NCBI GenBank assembly: GCA_964564695.1
Contig: CAZMCC010000037.1
Coordinates: forward strand, 1 to 34,448
Direction of reading: 5' to 3'
Source of the DNA: CAZMCC01 sp964564695
GTDB taxonomy: Bacteria > Planctomycetota > Phycisphaerae > Phycisphaerales > UBA1924
Length of the DNA: 34,448 nt
Shown here: piece by piece, positions 30,670 to 34,448 of the stretch
Position numbering within the stretch: the stretch's first letter is position 1
Layout of the letters: every line of letters begins with the position of its first letter
The notes under the pieces: generated by a model
Told to the model about the DNA's origin: nothing
The model's input: the letters and a program-made list of their open reading frames with translations, nothing else
Databases searched by the model: none
Translations under genes and position numbers: made by a program

Positions 30670-31974
30670 ATGTCCATCACCCGCCCCCTGGGTTTCCGTG
30701 CCGCCGCCGTCACCGCAGGGCTCAAGCCCAGCGGCAAGAGCGACCTCGCCCTGATTGTCTGCGACGATGCGTACGACGCGCCGGTTGTCAAGGGGAAGGG
30801 GCATCCGATCCACTCGCGCCGGGCGGCCGCGGCGTCGTTCACGAACAACGTCGTCATCGGGGCGCCGATCATCCTGGGGAAGCGGTGGCGTGACGCGGCG
30901 ATGCGGGGGGGCAGGCCGCTGCGGGCCCTGCTGGTCAACGCCGGGGCGGCCAACGCGGCGACCGGCGAGCCGGGTGTGAGCGATGCGCTCGCGTGCATGA
31001 GCGCGGTGGCCGCGGCGCTGAAGATTGAGCAGACGGAGGTGCTCCCGTCGAGCACGGGCGTGGTCGGGCGCCGCATCCCGGTCGACAAGATCACCGCGGC
31101 CGTGCCGGGGCTGGTGGCGGCGCTCTCGCGCGGCGAAGCCGCCGACGAGGCCGCGGCCCGGGCGATCATGACGACGGACCTTGTTCCCAAGCAGGCCCAC
31201 CGCGAGGTCGAACTTGCGGGGCACACGCTGCACCTGGGGGCGATCGCGAAGGGGTCGGGGATGATCGCGCCGAACATGGATGCGGCGGCCAGTGTCGCCC
31301 CGCCCGGGTGGGCGTCGCACGCGACGATGCTCGGGTTTGTCACGACCGACGCCCCGATCGATCCGCGGGCGCTGCAGTTGGCCCTCGACGCGGCGGTTGC
31401 CGAGAGCTTCAACCGGGTGAGCGTGGACGCGCACCCGAGCTGTTCGGACACGGTGGTGGTGCTCGCGAGCGGGGCCGCGGCGGGGGCGGTGATCCACGGC
31501 GCGACGCCGGAGTTCCACGCGTTCAAGGCGGCGCTCACGTGCATCTGCCAGGACCTGGCGACGCAGGTCGTCCGCGACGGCGAGGGCGCGACGCGGATCT
31601 TCCGCGTGGAGGTCCGCGGGGCGGCGAGCGAGGCGGCGGCGGTGCGGCTGGCGCGGGCCGTGGTCGATTCGCCGCTGGTGAAGTGTGCCGTGCACGGGCG
31701 CGACCCGAACTGGGGGCGGATCGTGACGGCGGCGGGCAACGCGGGGGTCCCGTTCGACACCGCCCACACGAGCCTCTCCATCGGGCCCGTCGAGGTGTAC
31801 GCCAGGGGCGTGCCGACCGGGGTCGACAAGAAGGACCCGGCGCTCGCCGGCGCGATGAACAAGGACGAGGTGCAGATGCGGCTGACCGTCGGGAACGGCC
31901 CCGGCAGCGCGTGGATGCTGGGATGCGACCTCTCGGCGGACTACGTCAAGATCAACGCGGATTACACGACGTAG
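30670..31974 (+). CDS. argJ: Bifunctional ornithine acetyltransferase / N-acetylglutamate synthase
   Basis: A 434-residue self-cleaving enzyme that moves the acetyl group from N-acetylornithine to glutamate, closing the arginine acetyl cycle. Seen: PLGFRAAAVTAGLKPSGKSDLALI, the oxyanion-hole region SSTGVVGRRIPVDKI, GAIAKGSGMIAPNM, and the cleavage/nucleophile site SHATMLGFVTTDAPI, where Thr219 follows Ala218. Further on are FNRVSVDAHPSCSDTVVVLASG, CAVHGRDPNWGRIVTAAGNAGV and DYVKINADYTT at the C-terminus. Whether it can also use acetyl-CoA for de novo acetylglutamate is not visible. The ATG at 30670 matches the family start. A heptamer array begins immediately after its TAG. Confidence 0.97.
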   Translation: MSITRPLGFRAAAVTAGLKPSGKSDLALIVCDDAYDAPVVKGKGHPIHSRRAAAASFTNNVVIGAPIILGKRWRDAAMRGGRPLRALLVNAGAANAATGEPGVSDALACMSAVAAALKIEQTEVLPSSTGVVGRRIPVDKITAAVPGLVAALSRGEAADEAAARAIMTTDLVPKQAHREVELAGHTLHLGAIAKGSGMIAPNMDAAASVAPPGWASHATMLGFVTTDAPIDPRALQLALDAAVAESFNRVSVDAHPSCSDTVVVLASGAAAGAVIHGATPEFHAFKAALTCICQDLATQVVRDGEGATRIFRVEVRGAASEAAAVRLARAVVDSPLVKCAVHGRDPNWGRIVTAAGNAGVPFDTAHTSLSIGPVEVYARGVPTGVDKKDPALAGAMNKDEVQMRLTVGNGPGSAWMLGCDLSADYVKINADYTT

Positions 31975-32024
31975 AGGGGCCAAGGGGCCAGGGGCCAGGG
32001 ACTAGGGGCCAGGGATCACGGATC
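31975..32024 (+). repeat. Heptamer array AGGGGCC filling the argJ-FG-GAP gap
   Basis: AGGGGCC, AAGGGGCC, AGGGGCC, AGGGACT, AGGGGCC, AGGGATC and ACGGATC run from the first base after the argJ stop to the last base before the next ATG, with no other sequence between. Six G-runs of three or more suggest G-quadruplex potential. It is the same family as 5331-5383, which also abuts a stop codon. Confidence 0.9.
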
Positions 32025-33962
32025 ATGCTGCTGCTCGCCTTCATCGTTCCGCTGGCCGCCCCGCCCCTGTTCGCCGACGCGGCCCCGTCGCTGCCGATCG
32101 CCAACGTCAACGCGCCGCGACTGTGCACCGCCGACCTCAACGCGGATGGACTGCCTGACCTCATCCTGCGCGCCAAGGAAGCCGAGAAGCCTGACCGCTA
32201 TCGCGTCTTCCTGAATACCTCGGCGCCGGGCGCGGCGTTGTCGTTCACCGAGGTCGCGGGCACCGGCCTCCCCACGCCGCGTGACGGCGACTGCCTCGTG
32301 TTCGCCGACTTTGACAACGACGGGCACGCCGACGCCCTGTTCACCCGCTACCTCGACATCAACAATCCCAAGTTCATCGAACCCAACACCCCTCCCCAGC
32401 GCACGGCCATTCTTCCCGGCAAGGGCGATGGCACGTTCGCGGCCGCCCACGTTCTCGACCGCGTTCCCCCAGCCACAACCGCGGCCGTCGCCGTCGCCGA
32501 CATCGACCACGACGGCTACCTCGACATCTTCCTCGGCAACTGGTACTGGAACTACGGCGACGACCTCCGGGCGTTCCCGAGCGTGCTGCTCATGCAGATC
32601 ACCGGTCCCCCGCTCAAGCCGCCCCAGTTCTACGTCGAGGTCCCGCTCGGCCGCAAGCTCGAGAGCCCGTACGACGCAGAGCCCAAGTACGACCCTGCAG
32701 AGAACGACCTCCACCGCCCGCTCTATGGCGCGATCATCGCCCACTTCGGCGATTTTACGAAGATCTCGCAGGAACTCGGCCCGGAGGGCAACGAAGACGC
32801 CCTCTTCAAACACGGCTGCGGCCTTTTGGGCGACACCGGCATCCTCTGCCTCGCCTACGGCCGTCGCGCCAACATGCTCTGGTCGCCGTACCACGATCCA
32901 AGCCACGCTCCGCGCCAGCGTTGGTACGACGTCGCCCCACGCACCGGCGTCGACGGCGACGCGATCCGCCACGGCGAATACCCCGACTGGCTCAAGGAAC
33001 GCGCCAAGACGGACCCACGGTTCGACCGGCAGACCGAGAAGCCGTTTCGGGCCCACGGGAACACGTTTGACGCCGCGGTCGGGGATATCGACAACGACGG
33101 CGACTGGGACCTGTTCATCGCCGAGATCACGCATGCGTGGGCGGGTGAGAGTTCGGACCGGTCGCGGTTCCTCGTGAACCAGCTCGCCCAGACCGGCGTG
33201 CTCAAGTTCGAGTCGCTGGCGAAGCTCAGTGTCGACCGCGTGCCGCCCGCTGACGCGCCCCCGGAGCAGCTCCAGAAGTGGAACCAGGGGGATCTGTTCT
33301 GCGAGTTCGCCGATCTCGACAACGACGGGCGGCTCGACCTCGTCCTCGCCAGCGGCGACTACCCCGACCCGCAGCCGCTGGACGAGCGGCTGCGCGTGTT
33401 CCGGCAGAAGGTCGACGGGACGTTCGAGGATGTGACGCAGGCGTGGGGGATCGATCATCTCGGGTCGGCCCAGATCTCGCTGGCGGACGTGGACCTCGAC
33501 GGCGACGTCGACATCCTCGTCGGTCAGTCGTTCATGCGATTCACGGCGGAGATGATTGCGGCGACCAACGCGCGCCAGGGCTCGACCGGGCCGGTGGCGA
33601 AGCTCTATATCAACCAGACGATCGAACAGCGGAAGGGCGCGGGGCTCAAGCCCAACGGGTACACGTTCCTGATCACCGGGGACCCGAAGAACGACGTCAA
33701 CCGCGACGCTCTCGGGACGATCGTGCGCCTGACCGCGACGGTGAACGGAACGCCGGTTACGCAGCAGCGCCAGCTCATCGGCATCGGCGGGGGCGGGGGC
33801 AGGCAGAACGCGTTTCAAGTGCACATGGCGCTGCCGGAGGGGGCGGCCAAAGCGGACTCCGTGGAGATCATCGATCCCGCGCGGGGGGCCGAGGCGCGGA
33901 CCGGGGTTGTGCTGCGTGAGGTGCCGCCGCCGGGGGTGGTGCGGGTGAAGGGAACGCGATAA
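32025..33962 (+). CDS. Secreted FG-GAP/VCBS-repeat protein with UnbV-like C-terminus
   Basis: A 645-residue exported protein: signal peptide MLLLAFIVPLAAPPLFADA, then about six calcium-binding blade motifs of the form D-x-[DN]-x-DG (ADLNADGLPDLIL, ADFDNDGHADALF, ADIDHDGYLDIFL, GDIDNDGDWDLFI, ADLDNDGRLDLVL, ADVDLDGDVDILV), giving a beta-propeller. The end (DALGTIVRLTATVNGTPVTQQRQLIGIGGGGGRQNAFQVHMALPEGAAKADSVEII) resembles the ASPIC/UnbV domain of CRTAC1-like proteins. The family is common in planctomycetes and likely acts at the cell surface; no activity is proven. The ATG is at the end of the heptamer array. Its last codons and TAA lie in a 20-bp inverted repeat shared with purD. Confidence 0.9.
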   Translation: MLLLAFIVPLAAPPLFADAAPSLPIANVNAPRLCTADLNADGLPDLILRAKEAEKPDRYRVFLNTSAPGAALSFTEVAGTGLPTPRDGDCLVFADFDNDGHADALFTRYLDINNPKFIEPNTPPQRTAILPGKGDGTFAAAHVLDRVPPATTAAVAVADIDHDGYLDIFLGNWYWNYGDDLRAFPSVLLMQITGPPLKPPQFYVEVPLGRKLESPYDAEPKYDPAENDLHRPLYGAIIAHFGDFTKISQELGPEGNEDALFKHGCGLLGDTGILCLAYGRRANMLWSPYHDPSHAPRQRWYDVAPRTGVDGDAIRHGEYPDWLKERAKTDPRFDRQTEKPFRAHGNTFDAAVGDIDNDGDWDLFIAEITHAWAGESSDRSRFLVNQLAQTGVLKFESLAKLSVDRVPPADAPPEQLQKWNQGDLFCEFADLDNDGRLDLVLASGDYPDPQPLDERLRVFRQKVDGTFEDVTQAWGIDHLGSAQISLADVDLDGDVDILVGQSFMRFTAEMIAATNARQGSTGPVAKLYINQTIEQRKGAGLKPNGYTFLITGDPKNDVNRDALGTIVRLTATVNGTPVTQQRQLIGIGGGGGRQNAFQVHMALPEGAAKADSVEIIDPARGAEARTGVVLREVPPPGVVRVKGTR

Positions 33963-34084
33963 CGCGGAACAGCGGAACATAAAGCATGCGCCAAGCCGGG
34001 CGCGAGTGCATCTATTTTCCGCTTATCCGCTTATCCGCTTATCCGCTTTTCCGCTTTTCCGCTTTTCCGCGTTATCGCGTTCCC
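33950..34084. repeat. 20-bp inverted repeat with octamer arrays at the convergent ends of two genes
   Basis: The left arm, 33950-33969 (GGGAACGCGATAACGCGGAA), is the perfect reverse complement of 34065-34084. Octamers continue inward: GCGGAACA twice on the left. On the right, read on the minus strand, come GCGGAAAA three times and then GCGGATAA three times. The arms contain the TAA of the FG-GAP gene (33960-33962) and, on the other strand, the TAA of purD (34074-34072). Confidence 0.95.
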
Positions 34085-34448
34085 GCCCCCGCCCCAATGT
34101 CCGACCGCATCACCTTGCCATCAAACTTGATCAGCGCGGCCGCCGCATACGCCTTCTCGCGAGCGTCCTTCAGCGACTCGCCGACAGCGGTGACGCCCAG
34201 CACGCGCCCGCCGGCGGTCACGATCACCCCCTTCTCGCGCTTTGTCCCGGCGTGGAACACCGTCACGCCCGGCATCTTCTCCGCCTCTTCGAGTCCGGTG
34301 ATTTCCTTGCCCGTCGCGTGGGGGTCGGGCTTGTCGGGGTAGCCCTTGCTGGCGAGCACGACGCAGCAGCTGGCGCCGGGCTTCCAGTTGATCTCGACCT
34401 CATCGAGGCGGCGGGTGGCCGTGGCGAGCATGACGTCGAGGAGGTCGG
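34072..34448 (-). CDS. purD: Phosphoribosylamine--glycine ligase, C-terminal part
   Basis: The last ~125 residues of PurD, the ATP-dependent GAR synthetase of purine synthesis, run in from the window edge: DLLDVMLATATRRLDEVEINWKPGASCCVVLASKGYPDKPDPHATGKEI, HAGTKREKGVIVTAGGRVLGVTAVGESLKDAREKAYAAAALIKFDGKVMRSDIG. The second segment is the typical GGRVLGVTA...A...AY.A...I.F.G...R.DIG ending. The protein then ends AGAGTR; GTR and the stop are encoded by the inverted repeat shared with the FG-GAP gene. The N-terminal ATP-grasp part lies outside the window. Confidence 0.95.
   Translation of the reverse strand, partial: DLLDVMLATATRRLDEVEINWKPGASCCVVLASKGYPDKPDPHATGKEITGLEEAEKMPGVTVFHAGTKREKGVIVTAGGRVLGVTAVGESLKDAREKAYAAAALIKFDGKVMRSDIGAGAGTR

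Noticed and set aside
32016..33980. 654-residue ORF antisense to the FG-GAP gene
   Set aside because: It mirrors the repeated Asp-rich blades of the sense protein and has no motif of its own.

Overview
This is a GC-rich stretch of bacterial chromosome that looks like a planctomycete of the Phycisphaerae/Phycisphaerales type. The grounds are: SecA with a long insertion ahead of its Walker A motif; a GFTLIE pseudopilin of the planctomycetal type ending in a 'DG' motif; a small LTPDERADLEAY-type protein common in that phylum; an LptD outer-membrane protein; an FG-GAP/UnbV protein; and dense hairpin repeats between genes. The assignment rests on family resemblance, not on rRNA, because there are no rRNA or tRNA genes in the window. 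One run of 100 N (19951-20050) is an assembly gap inside a tandem array.

Layout. 1-905 holds the 5' part of secA on the minus strand, preceded by a one-helix hypothetical protein. Then come a stand-alone NrdJ C-terminal-type domain protein (1713-2078), a secreted GH2 glycosidase facing away from a PPK2 kinase, two small hypotheticals, gap (GAPDH), a gmhA-like SIS isomerase, a hairpin cluster without genes (8206-8588), recJ, a PduO-type cobalamin adenosyltransferase, a membrane-anchored SpoIIE-type phosphatase, argC, a MazG-like hydrolase, a lipoprotein pair (COG3014-like plus LpoB-like), rpsL and rpsG, a membrane metallophosphoesterase, a 44-nt tandem hairpin array, a GNAT acetyltransferase, a ThiF/MoeB-like E1 enzyme, a DinB-like protein, an overlapping zinc-ribbon/membrane-protein pair, a pseudopilin with a small partner, an endonuclease/exonuclease/phosphatase lipoprotein, lptD, argJ, an FG-GAP/UnbV protein, and the C-terminal end of purD.

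The genes are mostly housekeeping and short transcription units: protein export (secA), envelope (lptD, gmhA, the lipoproteins), arginine synthesis (argC and argJ, 17 kb apart), B12 supply (pduO) together with a B12-RNR-type accessory domain, translation (rpsL, rpsG), DNA repair (recJ) and purine synthesis (purD). I see no prophage, transposase, CRISPR array or defence island.

The unusual material is between the genes. Many intergenic gaps carry a compound palindrome with one plan: stem A, loop, stem A', spacer, stem A, loop, stem A'. Stem sequence differs from locus to locus, while the edge (GGGTGCC or GTGCCAC facing GGCACCC or GTGGCAC) and the loop core (GCTTTG/GCTCTG in the first hairpin, CAAAGC or GAAGC in the second) recur. 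A second family has arms related to TAAGAGCC..GAGCG..AGCGA.TGG. A third is 7-nt and 8-nt tandem arrays that often begin at, or contain, stop codons; in one case an inverted repeat supplies the last three codons and the stop of two convergent genes. These elements, not a protein system, are the best candidates for something undescribed here.
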